A DNA stretch of 64,000 bases from assembly GCA_014526335.1 (NCBI GenBank), contig JACTAT010000014.1:319250-383249 (forward strand), in the 5' to 3' direction. The number at the start of each line of letters is the position of its first letter. Position 1 is the stretch's first letter. The position numbers and the translations under genes are program-made. A model generated the notes under the pieces. The model was not told the origin of the DNA and searched no databases. It was given only the letters and a program-made list of their open reading frames with translations. Shown piece after piece: positions 25,477 to 37,962 of this stretch. This DNA is from Chrysaora quinquecirrha (Eukaryota; Cnidaria; Scyphozoa; Semaeostomeae; Pelagiidae).

Positions 25477-28400
25477 TTATATAACCGTAAACTGAAGAGG
25501 GCCTCGTTTTTGAGCTGTTCGAAGTTGTGTTGGACTCGGAAAATGAGGCAGTCTCTTATCCGAATCAAACTGTATCCGTCTCCCGGGCGTAGGAGACCCT
25601 GGAGCATTAATTGGTATTAATTTGACATGTTTATTCGAGCTATTACTTTTCTCTCGTGAAGTTTCGTTTCTTGAACTAACATCTTTTTTAGATTTCGCAC
25701 TTTTGGAATTAGCAGTGTGGCGCTTCCTCTGTCTGTTGGTCGGCGATAGACTAGAGTCTGTTTCATCAAAATGATGATCCAGCGTATCAAGACCAAATAA
25801 GTTACTATTTGCAAATTTATTCTTTGCAAGCCACAACTGATAAGCCTTCTGTCCTTTCAAACGCCGTTCCGCCTTTTCTTTCTTCTTCGCGGCTATTTCA
25901 GCAGCAACCTTCTCTTCCTCTTGCAGCTGAATCTGCTTTTTTATGACATGTTCGGATGACTTGTTTTTCTGCCATTGATGGTGTTTTAGTATCCTTGCAC
26001 ATTCACGATGGCCCCAGAGAATCGAGAGGCTGTAAGGCGTGTGTTCAGCATCGTCAACACCGTCTAAAAGTCCACCAGCATCGATCAATGCTTTCAGACA
26101 GTCGACGTTGCCACTCGCTGCAGCTTGGTGCATCGGAGTAATGCCGTAGTCAGTTGTGCTGAAATGCAAGCGAATAAAATTTACTGAGACTGTAAAAGCA
26201 TATTTTTGCAATTGCCGTATAAGCAGTCAATTGTACTCATCGCATCCCTTGGACTATGCCTATAAGAGACAGGAAGGTACAAGTGAAATTCTCCGCAAAA
26301 CCAACTCAAATTAGAAATCATTTGCGTTATTGTCCAGATCAAACCGTCACTCAGAACGAGATCGAAAAGGGTCAACTACATGCAACAAAGGGCATATAGG
26401 AGTTTTTCGGAATTTATTTGTTATTACTTATAGTTAGCAGTTTACTACAAACAACTCTTCTTAAAAACGGGATTGAATCTCTCGCGGGATTGAATCTGCT
26501 TTTTCCCTGCGACATCACAGTCCGTCTTTATTTGTACCATGCAACGTTGTAGGTTATGCTCCTACGCCCAGCATCTACAATGACCTAGTAACGTGAACCA
26601 GGCGAAAGTGCCCTAGCAGTAAATAGCGCTTGGCAAGCCCATCGATCACAAATTGTTTCTCTTCTCTTATATAAAGAATTGCAAACTTTGATTGGATAAA
26701 TACGATGGACAAGAAAATGGGATAAACATCGTGTCTTATTTCTGAAGCTTGCATCGTCATTCCGCCACAGATTAGCTTCGCGGATCGTTATTTCGTTATT
26801 ACTACAGGTAAACGAAATTCATTAAAATTCAAATGCAAAGTACAGTGAATGTAGATAGCAAAATAACTAAACATTTAGACAAAAGCTACTGTCCTTTCAC
26901 TGCGATGAGACCCCGGCGAGTAATGGCAATGAAACAGATACAATTATACAATTTAAGAAGAATGACCCTGTGTTGCGTAAACTAGCTACTTTAGACCGCC
27001 TTGAGCTTTATCTGGATTATACTGTATGTATAGATAAAATATGTCAGCCGAAGAGGCATAATTAAAACAACGAAACGGAACATAATCTGAACAAATACGT
27101 AGGCCCAGTTGACTACGTGTAGACAGACAGCTTTACAAGGTTGCCAAACCGTACAAACCTGGATGCATTCGCTCCATGGTCGATAAGGTAATTTACGCAG
27201 TTTAGTGACACATCTGGAACAGTATTGTTGATTGCCAAATGGAGTGATGTCCACCCATCTTCACTCTTTAGGTTGATATCGACATGTTCTCTTTCTACAA
27301 GAATCTTTAAACATTGCAGCTGACACTCTAAAGCAGCGAGATGAATAGCAGAAAGACCCTAAGATGCAGAAAAATGAGCTCTAAGTCAATTGATTCATTA
27401 ACATATAATACAGAACAAGAGATGTCACAAAGCATTCAAGTGTTTAAACGCTAAACCGGCATGAAATAGAAACACGATAAACCGGTATGAAATAGATTGC
27501 TATACCAGTAAAAGTCCCCGTAAAAGTACGTTGCACATAGCGGCACATGATATTCCTTTCGTAACGTCAAACGGGGCCTTATTTGATAACAAACGTTTAA
27601 TGAGGGCACTTAGATGACCATCAACTACATTTAGCTCAAAACACCGGTATACCTAAAATGATCTTCTGAAGAGGCTATGTGTTTGTAGTTCTTGATTCTT
27701 TCGGGTAGATGGCAGCAAACAACTGACAGCATTCAATCCTTCAGGTAGAGAGTTCATAAGCTTAGAAACATTTTCAGCACTAAGCTAAGCAGAGGTACAA
27801 TGTTGTTGTGAGTGCCACTCTCGACCTTGCCGTGGAAGAGAGAGGAGACTCACAAGGTCACCAAAATTCCAGAAAAAAGCACAAACACAGTGAGGAGAGG
27901 AGTGGTCAAATAGAGGATAAGGACGTACGTTGCGCCACTTTTAGATTAGCCCTGCGATGTGTTGCTAACCACTAAGCACAGTAACCTATACTTGCTAGAT
28001 AGCAAGCACATGTACGTCTATCAATCTATCTGGCAAAAGCTCACATTTTTATCTGTAAAATCCAATGGAATCTGCTTTGTTGATAAACTTTGTTCAAGCC
28101 AAACTGCATCCCCAACTTTTGATGCCATAAGAACATCTTCTTCGATCTTCTTTTGTAGAGCTGACTTAGTCTGCAAAACTTTTGGTACAACTGACTCTTT
28201 GCTTTTGCTTGCGCTTGCCATTTCACATTCAAACTTTCTGTCTACAAGCAGGACAAACAAAACCCCAGAAACTTTGGTCTTAACAAACAAGCCAAAGGTT
28301 CAGTCAGCCCAACGATCTTGATGTCGTGCTCTTACGAAGTTATTAACATATTTCTTGTATCTCTTCTCTGGGTTGACAATTTCTTTTTAATCTTCTCGCA

Positions 28401-28538
28401 GCCACACAACTTGATATGCTTTTTTGTACTCCTGTATGTCTTGGCATTGAAAACCTCTTCAGCTGCTCTGCAACTCTCCAAAGCAACAGGAAGTGAATCC
28501 AAAACAAATGCCCCATTATGATCGAGCCTCGCTTCCAT
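25477..28538 (-). CDS. ANKRD53: ankyrin-repeat protein, ANKRD53-like
   Basis: Five exons in transcript order (28538-28336, 28237-28045, 27634-27506, 27358-27159, 26158-25477) join in phase to 1407 bp (468 residues). A shorter start at 28221 (MASASKSK) is possible. Exons 3-5 carry ankyrin repeats: VVDGHLSALIKRLL, GLSAIHLAALECQLQCLKIL, DGWTSLHLAI and YGITPMHQAAASGNVDCLKAL, then HTPYSLSILWGHRECARIL. After these comes a basic coiled-coil and Ser/Arg-rich tail of about 150 residues. Repeat number, position and tail resemble vertebrate ANKRD53, a spindle/microtubule-associated protein, but ankyrin proteins are easily confused. The third exon lacks the usual TPLH in one repeat (KGISCAAMCNVLLRGLL), so that repeat is shortened or the exon boundary is off. 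The gene is divergent from NOP56. Confidence 0.65.
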
Positions 28539-28667
28539 TCTTTCTCTCCAAAAATCACATGTGGAAAGAAAGAATCTGGCAAATGGCAGCAGAGAAAAGC
28601 ACGTTTTAAAACTATCAAAAAGTCTTTCAACTGTCTTTCATAACAAAGTTGCTCGAGTTATTTCAAA
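28539..28667. promoter_or_regulatory. candidate bidirectional promoter between ANKRD53-like gene and NOP56
   Basis: Only 129 bases separate the two divergent start codons, so promoters and both 5' leaders must overlap this stretch, unless upstream non-coding exons exist. I see no TATA box. Transcription starts cannot be placed from sequence alone. Confidence 0.55.
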
Positions 28668-30439
28668 ATGGTACATATTTTATGTTGTTTATGTGTCGTT
28701 ATCTTTAATTTTTTACCATGACTAGAGGGTAATTCGAATGGAAAAAGAAGATAAAAAATCACCCGGCCTAGGCCACGGCACACACAGCACAGGCACAGCA
28801 CAGCTGGACGGCCTGCTGAACCAGGCCATATGCTATGGTTGGAGACTGTGCACCCAAAAACAATTTTTTGTTAATGGAAGCAATGTTCTTTATTTTTTTT
28901 TATTGCAGTGTTAAACCAAAAGCAATCACCAAGCCTACTTTTTATTATTTTGATTCATCTTATGTTGAAAATAAAGCAATTTAGGGACCATCGACAAAAG
29001 ACTTTCGTCCCCGTTAACGGATTTTGTCCGTTAAAGTCTGAACCCTCTCCCCCCCCCTCGTTAACGGACACATATTTTTTATGGTGGCCCGGATACACTT
29101 CAAGCAGGCCTTTGTTTTCATAAACTCGGACGATGATGGCCTAGGTACCTATCTAGCATGTGTCACAAGGCAAACAAATTTTGATGATGTGTGAGCTTGA
29201 AGTTTTCAAACCTGGAGTCCATATATTTATATTTCAAACTTCAGTCATTTCACTCTTTCTTTGCAACAAAGCAACACTCATTCTCTTCGTCTTTTTCAAT
29301 TTCAATGCGATCGGTATGCATGCAATCGGTTTTCTTTCCTTTATGTAATTTTTCCTCCTCCGCTTTTCTCTCCCTGTGGCCCGTGGCCTGATCAACAGAA
29401 ATGTAGTTTGCGGGCAGGAAGCAGAAATTACCACAAAAGAATTTCGACTTTTATTAGCTGGTCAAGAAGGGTGAGTTGATTTTAAGTAGAGCAGTGGGTC
29501 GTAGGTGTTGGCCAAAACAAAATTCAGCCTTGTTCTAAAATATTACGGTACTTTCATTAGGACCTTTTTGCAACTTTTCTTTATCAAGATTTTCATCCCC
29601 AATGTGACAGTTTTAACGGATTCATGTGAGACCCCCTCCCCCCTTAACGGACAAATTCCGTTAACGGGGACGAAAGTCTTTTGTCGATGGCCCCTTATCA
29701 AATATTATGAAGGGTAATTTATTTGCTTTCAAGACGTTTTGCTTAACCTCCGATTCCCCCAACTTCCTTTTCGCCCAACCTGCTAAGACATTTCACCCAA
29801 GAACCCATCATGCATGGTCGTTTAGCGGATAACTTCTTTGTGTAGGCCTATGCAGTTTGTCAATTATTTGACATAGGAGGCTGTGCCCCCAAACCCCTGA
29901 TTTTCACACTGGGTGACTGTTTTGTGACAAAAAGAAGTGATAAATAGCAAGTAATTTAGTTGGGTGATACTACCAAGAATGTTGGGCGAAACAAAGGTCG
30001 GGCAAATTGATCTGATACCTTTATTTTTACTGTTATAAATTTTCATTTTTAAGGTGATGTATGTGCTTTATGAGCATGCCTCTGGCTATGCTATTTTCAA
30101 AGTGGTTGCTAAAGAAGAAATTGGAGCTTTGATACAAGAAGTACAGGAATCAGTTCAAGATCTTGAAAGATTTGGCAAAGTTGTCAAACTTGTATCTTTT
30201 CAACCTTTCAAATCAGGAATCAATGCTCTGGAAAATCTGAACAGTATTTCTGAAGGTAAGATTTGAGATAAATTGTTTGTTAATAGGTGTATGTAACTTG
30301 GGATTTTTTTTGCCAGCTCAAAGTCAACTTCATCACTACCATTATCCCCTTCATCATCATCAACATCATCATGATCATCATCAACATCATCATCATTATC
30401 ATTGTTAGCAAAATCCTTATTGCCATCATAGTGATCATT

Positions 30440-30474
<35 letters not shown>

Positions 30475-33400
30475 TATCATGATTGTGATCATCATCATTA
30501 TCATAAACATCATCATCTTCATTATCATCATGATCAAACAACAATAAAATAATAAAAATAAAGAAACAGAGAGGCTGTGAGGCCTATAAAACCCTGTTCA
30601 TGAATTTTTTCTCTCACTCCCCCATCATGCACCTACCCCAACTGGCCAATGTTAAAACCTGGCTAAATGAGTTGATGCCATGGTACACGGATTGCTTTGG
30701 CTTTGTTTTTGTTTTCAAAATTCTGCTAAAGTGCTGTAAGTTCTGTTCATAACCAGTACCAGGGGGTACCAGATGACGTTATGTCCTTTTCTGCTACGGA
30801 CCGCACATATTATTGCTGTTGTTTGTAATGATTTTAACATTGAAAAAAATGATCATCATGGCCAATATTATCATCTTAATCATTGTTATCAGCATCATCA
30901 CCAATATCAGTACCATCACCATCACGGTCATGATTATCAATGTTGCCATCATCATTATCATCAGCAGCATCATCAGCATTGTTGTCATAAATTTATTCAT
31001 CATCATCATTATCATTAATGTCTTTCATCATCATCATCATTATTATTATCACCACCATCTAAAACATCCCCCTCATCATCATCTCCATTAATATCATCAA
31101 TATCATCAGCATAATCACCATGATTATCACAATCTTTATCATTATCATCCCGATCAAAGAGTATTTCTTCTTCTTTTGAAGGTGTTGCCCATGATGACCT
31201 CAAGACATTTCTTGAAAGCAATGTTCCAGTTGGGAAAAAGAGAAGCAAAGTTGTGCTTGGAGTAGCAGATAACAAAATTGGTGGCTCGATCCAAGAGGCA
31301 GTCAACATTCAGTGTGAAACTGGAGATGCTGTTCCTGAGATTCTAAGAGGAGTCAGATTGCATTTTCACAAGATGATTGAAGGTAAGTAGATATTAGAAA
31401 CCTCAGGGTGGTTTCCTCACAAAGTTAGTTGGTTTGATAAATGGAAAAGTTTATTCCCCCAAAAAGGTCCCCAGCACCAAGCTTTCCCAAAGCTTTTTAT
31501 GCAAAAGATTTTGCCTATTGGAGAATGATGGACTGAACGTGACCATGACTTATGGTTTTTTCTTCCTTCAAGGACTGTCAGCTGTTACATCTGCAAAGGC
31601 CCAGCTTGGTTTGGGTCACAGCTATTCAAGAGCAAAAGTAAAGTTCAATGTCCACAGAGTTGATAATATGATAATTCAAACAATCGCCATCCTTGACCAG
31701 CTTGACAAAGACATCAATACATTCTCTATGAGAATCAGGTAATCAAACTTTTCTTATAAATCCTTAAATGCAACTTTTGACAATTCTCAGAGTATAAGCA
31801 TAAGAAACAAACTTAAACAATTGACTAAACGAAGGCCAACTTTGTACCCAGCTGCATATCAAAATGTACCAAATAATAAAGGTAAAGTATGATAGATATT
31901 TTCCTTTAAACATCAGTCAGGTCACAACATACAGTTAGATGACCAATTAAACTTATTGAAGAGTCAAAAGGAGAAAGGTAACTCTTTCTGTCTTCTCACT
32001 TAGATTAGTTTAAATGGTGATCTCAAAGTTTCACATGAGCTGATTGATGTTCAAAACACAATACCAATCCAGCTTCACCCATTTTATTGGTGCATTTTGA
32101 TCCACATCTGAGTATAGATTCTGCCTAAGTCATTTGTTTTGGTCTGTTTCTAATGTTTATACTCTGAGGTGTGACAGACAAAAAAGGCTAAATTATGTCC
32201 AAATAGATTTTTCTGCAATTTCTCACAATTATGAAGTTTTGTACAACTCCTAAAGGCTTATCTTGCTTGTCTTCCTTTTGCATTTCTCTGTTCAGCAAAA
32301 ATGTTGCTATCCATTTCAATTTTTCTTTTCATAGAGAATGGTATGGATATCATTTCCCAGAACTTGTTAAAATAGTCAATGATAATTACATGTATGCAAG
32401 AGTTGCTCAGTTCATCAAATGTAGAAAGGATTTGACACCTGAAAAACTACCCGGCTTAGAGGAGATTGTTATGGATGAAGGCAAGGCAAAGACCATCTAT
32501 GAAGCTTCTAAGATGTCTATGGGTATGTGAAACCTCAAATTTAGTGACTGGTTTTTTCTGTTTTTGCATTTTTGTCAAAGATGATGGACATGTTATTCTT
32601 CCTCAAAAGTTTCTCACAAATAAACAACAAATTGTTCTGGTTCCAAGACTGACTTCTGTCCCTTTAACTCCCCTTTGGTTCACGTAATGAATCAAAGAAG
32701 GCTTCCTTTGATCCAAAGCAAATTACAGGGTTTTGGAAAATTTTGGACCTGTTGCATTGTCGAATTCATGGTAATGCTCAATCAAGTCCCATAGCTCCAT
32801 GCACAATAGCAACTATGACAAATACATATTCGATAAAATTGATTAAATTGTTTTGTAGGAATGGACATATCACCATTAGATCTTATCAATATTGAGTCAT
32901 TTGCAACCAATGTTATTGGTATGGCTGAGTATAGGAAGAAATTACACAGTTATCTGTTGTCGAAGATGGCTCAAGTTGCTCCTAATCTTTCTTCTGTCAT
33001 TGGAGAACAGGTAAGAAAACAAAGTTTGGTTGATCTTCCCTCGTATGTTGTTCAAAATATTCTTCACTAACACAAGTAGCATTTGCGACCACACAGGCCT
33101 AGATATCTTTAGTGGTGCAATATGCTTCTCCCAAACTGATTATTTTCTATAAGAGTGTTAACAGGTCAACTCGCCACACTGCTAACTTGCCACACTGCCA
33201 ACTTGCCACGCTGCCAACTTGCCACAGTCTATTCACCACACATCTGTTCAAATCACCTCTAAAAAGGTGACTTGCCACACTTAGTCTGGACAAGCCAACT
33301 TTATCAGTGTGATGTTAGATACTTTTGCCTCTATGATAATAGATTACTACCTTATCACACAATATTTAAATTATTGCTGCCACTGTCTCATATTCATTTA

Positions 33401-36349
33401 AACTCTTTTACTTATAGAATAAATTTATCTTTTTTTTGTAGGTTGGTGCACGACTTATCGCACACGCGGGCAGCTTGACTAATCTTGCCAAGTATCCTGC
33501 ATCAACTGTGCAGATTCTTGGGGCAGAAAAGGCGCTTTTCAGGTAAAAAAAATTTACCTTCTTGTAAGTTGAGAAAGCTATCCTAAAAACAAAACTTTTA
33601 ATCAGCACTTCTCATTTTTGCATCTTCTTCATCATTTTAGAGCCTTGAAAACCCGCGGAAAGACACCAAAATATGGACTGATTTTCCACTCATCTTTCAT
33701 CGGACGTGCTGGAGCAAAGAACAAAGGCAGAATCTCACGTTATTTGGCCAATAAATGCTCGATTGCTTCAAGGATCGATTGTTTTTCAGGTATGCTTATT
33801 GTCTATTATCTTTCTTAACTCCGAATGTTCTCTGGTTGTTCGAAAGCAGTTTTTTGCCTAATGTGCTGTTATTGTGCTAACCAAAATGAAACAGAAGATA
33901 TAGAATCGAAATGTAAACCTTAGTTGCGGACACAGATATGTTTTCATTTCTGGTAATGTTTTAGGGGAAACGAAAATAAAAGCGTTTCGGCGTGTTTTAC
34001 AGGATATAAGTCTTTCTTCCGATCATTTTCCATCACAAGCCAAACATCTACACTGAAGCAGAAGGGCTTTGGAATCTTGTGTTGCTAGTAACATCTTCTT
34101 AAACGGTTATGAAGCCATCGTCGCTTTTGTCAGCCGTCTTTGATACTGCGCTGGGACGGGACATCTTTGTTGAATCAGACTGTTTTCGAGGTTTTTTAAG
34201 TAATATCAGACAGTTAAACGTGGTTTGAATGCAGTAGGATAATTACCCCTCAAATGGATACCCCTTCCATAAGTTGTTTCTATCTGCTTTTTAGGCCAGC
34301 CTTTTAATTTACTCGTTTAAAGAACTCAGCTTTCCTCTCTCTCTTACTATCGAACTTTATCGTATTGAGTCGGGGACTTCTATGATGAGTTATACTGCAG
34401 ACAATTTTTGGTATTAGGTGATTCAGTTAAGTGTAGGTATGCAAGAGATTATGAGCTTCTGTTTAAGGTTACCGACTGCTGATCATTCATGAGTATTTAA
34501 CAATACTCGTGAGACAAAGAGGCAAAGGCAAAGCCCTTACAGCATTGTAGAAATTGCAAAAGAGTTTAATATAGTCTAACGCAAAGTACTCTAGTATAAT
34601 CGTCTAATGTAACAGCAGCAAAGCAACAGCTAATCTTCTGGGGTTTATCTTCGGGCTTTCTATGTCTGTAGACTTTCGTGAAATAGGCAGAGAAAAAATT
34701 CCTTAATCATAGCAATGAAAAGCTCATTGGTACATCTTCCAGCAGTTGAATCTGTCCAGTTACCCTCAATACCTTCTTTGCAAGCACCAATGTAGACAAA
34801 CATCCTTCCTAGTCATTCCTTGATGATTTTCGGCCCTTGCAAATAGTTGACTACACATCGTGAGTCTATTCCTGTCCTGTCTATTATATACAAGCGCAGC
34901 TTTAAGCAAGTGCAAGCAGAATTAAGCCATGGAGCAGAGCTTGAAAAGAGCCGTTGATCTTTTATAGACAACCCCAACCCTCTTTTTGGGAAAAAACTAC
35001 ATGAACAAGTCGAAGATCGCCTCTCGTATTATGATACGGGTGACGCGCCAAAGAAGAACATTGACGTCATGAGAGAGGTAATTGAAGAGCTTAACAAGAC
35101 AGCTGATGAGGGAGCAATGAACAGGCTGAAAAGAAGAAGAAGAAAAAGAAGAAGAAGGAAAAGGCACAAGAAGAAGAGAGATTAGAGGAAGAGATTAAAG
35201 TGGAAGATGCTGGTGAAAATGAAGAAAGCAAAGACAAGAAGAAAAAGAAGAAAAGGAAAGAAAAAGGTGATTAATAATTTCTACTTAATAAAAACTCAGA
35301 CTAGAGGATTCAAAGGCCTCTGTTACACTTTATCGAACAGCTATCGTTGCGACTAGATTTTTATTTCATTTTGGATATCAAATGATGCACTGACATTCTA
35401 CCAGATAGCTTGTTGTTGATTCTAGATTTTTTATAGGGTAGACCCATTTAAACTAAGCCAAGGCTAAGGAAATAACTTATCGTAGCAGAGTGATTTTCAT
35501 GCCGCCTCTTAAGTGGAGTGATTTTCACGAAGATAATCGGAGCTTTTATACCGGATTCTACTGTCTAAGTTTAACTCAATGGTCTATCCGATATGAAAAT
35601 CAACCCTCAACGATAGCTATCTGGTATAGTGTAACTGGGGCCCTGTTTATGTTATATGTGTAATTGTCAGTTTTTCGTATTACATCATTCATTGTATTAT
35701 ATATATTATATTCATATTCATTTTATATACTTCATCTATATTCATATTTATTCTTATTACCAAGAATAAATTTTAATTTATTCATGTTTATATTTATATT
35801 TATTTATATTCATATTTATATTTATAATTTATTTTTTTTATTTTTAAATATTTGTTTTTATGTTTTTTTTCTGTTTATCTTTGTGTTTTTATTCATATTT
35901 ATATTTCTGCTCATTCCCATCTTTTTTCATATTTTTCTTTGTGAGAATCTGTTGATCAATAGGTGCTTTTGTCTTAATCAAACAACTTTGCGACGGGAAG
36001 AAGAAATAATCGTACTAGAGTTGGCAAATTTCTTGAATTTTTCAAGATATACAGTATTTACAAGGATTATAGATGGGAGTATCTTATTAATCTTCTTACT
36101 AATTTTAAATTTGTAGAGGAAGAAATCCCCGTGGCCGAACCAGAGCCAGAAGAAGCGGAACCTGAGAAGAAGAAGAAGAAAAAGAAGAAGATGGCGGCAG
36201 AAGCTGAGGAAGATGAAGAGAAACCAAGCCAAAAGAAACGAAAGATGGACGAAGATATTAGCCTTAGTGCTTCTGGTATGCTTGATGCAACTGCTGATGA
36301 TCCAACGCCGCCAAAAAAGAAGAAAAAGAAGGACAAAAAACAAAAATAA
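28668..36349 (+). CDS. NOP56: NOP56, box C/D snoRNP core protein (one apparent frameshift)
   Basis: Ten exons: 28668-28670 (start codon only), 30054-30255, 31182-31382, 31573-31738, 32335-32522, 32859-33010, 33442-33542, 33641-33789, 34968-35266 and 36117-36349. The N-terminal NOP5NT domain ([13 protein letters not shown] ... ISEG), the coiled coil ([17 protein letters not shown] ... [19 protein letters not shown]) and the Nop domain ([58 protein letters not shown]) are near-identical to animal NOP56. A Lys-rich KKE/KKK tail ends the protein. NOP56 pairs with NOP58, fibrillarin and SNU13 for rRNA 2'-O-methylation. In exon 9 the frame breaks near 35115-35124: as read, it reaches TAG at about 35180, while the conserved Lys-rich frame and the phase of exon 10 need one extra base. 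Total length with that base is about 564 residues. Confidence 0.96.
28984..29694. mobile_element. PIF/Harbinger-like MITE in NOP56 intron 1
   Basis: The terminal inverted repeats of about 38 bp begin GGGACCATCGACAAAAGACT at the left and complement it at the right (one mismatch near the tip). Sub-repeats of TCCGTTAACGG lie just inside. TTA flanks both ends (28981-28983, 29695-29697), matching the 3-bp TWA target duplication of PIF/Harbinger. There is no transposase frame. Confidence 0.8.
30338..30545. repeat. (ATC)n-type trinucleotide microsatellite in NOP56 intron 2
   Basis: Long runs of CAT/ATC with interruptions make spurious Asp-rich, Met/Ile-rich and Ile-rich frames on both strands (30200-30547). 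They have no other sign of coding and are not annotated. Confidence 0.9.
30843..31155. repeat. second (ATC)n-type microsatellite in NOP56 intron 2
   Basis: Interrupted CATCAT/ATTATC repeats ending about 25 bases before exon 3 at 31182, close to the branch point and polypyrimidine region. The His-, Ile- and Asp-rich frames over it are artefacts of the period. Confidence 0.88.
33165..33290. repeat. minisatellite of TTGCCACACTGCCAAC units in NOP56 intron 6
   Basis: About five imperfect 16-bp units (ACTTGCCACACTGCTA, ACTTGCCACACTGCCA, ACTTGCCACGCTGCCA and decayed ones). Confidence 0.8.
35315..35642. mobile_element. MITE in NOP56 intron 9
   Basis: Imperfect inverted ends of about 35 bp: GGCCTCTGTTACACTTTATC ... 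at the left and, complemented, GGCCCCAGTTACACTATACC ... at the right, both leading into AGCTATCGTTG. An internal short duplication carries GAGTGATTTTCA. Class unknown. Confidence 0.7.
35685..35945. repeat. TTTATATTCATA-type low-complexity tract in NOP56 intron 9
   Basis: About 260 bases of nearly pure T/A with C. The 150-codon Tyr/Phe/Ile-rich frame over it (35664-36116) is a composition artefact. Confidence 0.85.
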
Positions 36350-37962
36350 TGATTTTGTTCTAGGACCAAGTGACTAACCAGAAATATTTGGTATGCAGTG
36401 ATATTTTACGAACCTTTCATATTTTACGAACCTTAAATATTATGCGAACTTTTAATTTTATGCGAACTTTTAGTATTTTACGAAACGTTGATATTCCTTT
36501 GATCTTTCTGATTTAAGAACTCTTATACTTCTTCCCTCTTGTTGTAGCTTTACCTGTATTTCTCAATAGGAAAAGTAAGGCCTAGGTAGTGCATTTTAGG
36601 CCTTGTCCAAACGAGCAAACATTTTTGTCAAACATTTCAACTTGCTTATCAATCAATGTTTTAGCTTTTGGCCACCTCGTAAAACATTTGCTAGACAAGC
36701 AGAAATAAGCAGAATTATTTGTGCGATGTCATTCAAAGACTTCAAATGTTTATTTGATACAATCGAAAAGTATATGCCATGCAATGTTCTGGGTTGTAGC
36801 AAAACGAACATCTTGCTTGATAAGCAAATAAAAAATGTTTGAAAAAAATGTTTGATCATTTGGCCAGGGCCGTACGGCACTAGAAATAAGTCAAGGCATT
36901 CTATTTTGCATTGATCACTTCCAGATAAATTACATGTTAACTGAACAGTTCTTATTTAACAGTGGGGTAATTCTGATTGATTAATCATGTATACAGCCTC
37001 GTGTTAATGATTTTGCTGCTCTTTCCAAGAAAGCGTTTTTCTGTCATACTGTATGGCTTTTGTGTGTCAAGGTAACTTTCTCATCTGATTAGCCTTAACT
37101 GAAATTAAAGCAACGTTTGTCAAGTATGTTCTTTGAGTCATTTATTGATTGAACAAATCATTTGGTTTTTTGTTGTTCTGGAGTTCCTTTCTATGAAGTG
37201 ACCATCGGCCCAAGACATCTTGTTTAGGCTATATCAAGTTATAAAGTTGGGGTGGATCAGTAGAATTCGCCAAGATTCCTGTATTTGAGTCTACACAAGG
37301 AAATACTCAAAATTTCTCTGAATCACTATAAATGCGCTATACAAAATACTTTAAGTGACTGATAATAACTGCATTAACAAACTACCACTATATATGTTAC
37401 AGCTAAAGTTTAATTTGGGAAATGTTCTGATGAAATAGTGATGTAAAAAGATTTCCTTCTATTTTAAAACTAGCAAAAAGAATATCCTACAGTTTTGGGC
37501 TCTGGTCAAACGAATAACCCTTCTTACTTGCCAAAATGTACATTTTATGTTTTGGACACGGGTTTTCAAAACTTAAGACGGGGTGTAAGAAGCCTTGCAT
37601 TACACTATTTAATCTAATGTAGCTGTTCAAAAGCATTTAACCCTTTAAAATCCAAGATGTTGTCTAAAAACAATAGAAATGTTAGCCAAGAAGGTTAATA
37701 TCTCTGATCTATTTACTGTTTCTCCTAATTTAATAGAAATCGGTTTGGATATCAAACCGAAGTTTTCAGTTTTAACATTCTTAGATGCCTAATTGGAACC
37801 ATAGAGACTACCACATTGCCTTTACAGTTATTATAACACTAACCCTGTAATTTTAAATTCAAATCTTTCGTCATTGAGTCGTCTCGTCTTAATAACAATT
37901 TCTTAAAAAAGACTTAGGAAACTAAACTGTTAAGAGGTTTGTGCTCTAATAACTGAGCTTCC
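36350..37962. other. intergenic, NOP56 3' region to FAS1/FZ 3' end
   Basis: The two genes converge here. Apart from a MITE at 36598-36872 I see only AT-rich unique sequence with a short TTTTACGAACCTT-like repeat around 36405-36490. No gene is evident. Confidence 0.6.
36598..36872. mobile_element. AAACATTGTTTG palindromic MITE family copy
   Basis: The left end AGGCCTTGTCCAAACGAGCA and the right end TGTTTGATCATTTGGCCAGG are inverted. Internal TTGTCAAACATTT and a TTTGGCCACCTCG core are shared with the copies at 38868 and 59012. Confidence 0.7.

Noticed and set aside
30200..31308. Asp-, His-, Ile- and Met-rich frames in NOP56 intron 2
   Set aside because: Translations of ATC/CAT microsatellites on both strands.
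35112..35126. Programmed ribosomal frameshift in NOP56
   Set aside because: There is no slippery heptamer or conserved precedent in NOP56, and a similar A-adjacent one-base loss occurs in another gene, so sequence error is simpler.
35664..36116. 150-codon Tyr/Phe/Ile-rich frame
   Set aside because: AT-rich low-complexity intron sequence that ends exactly at the NOP56 exon 10 acceptor.
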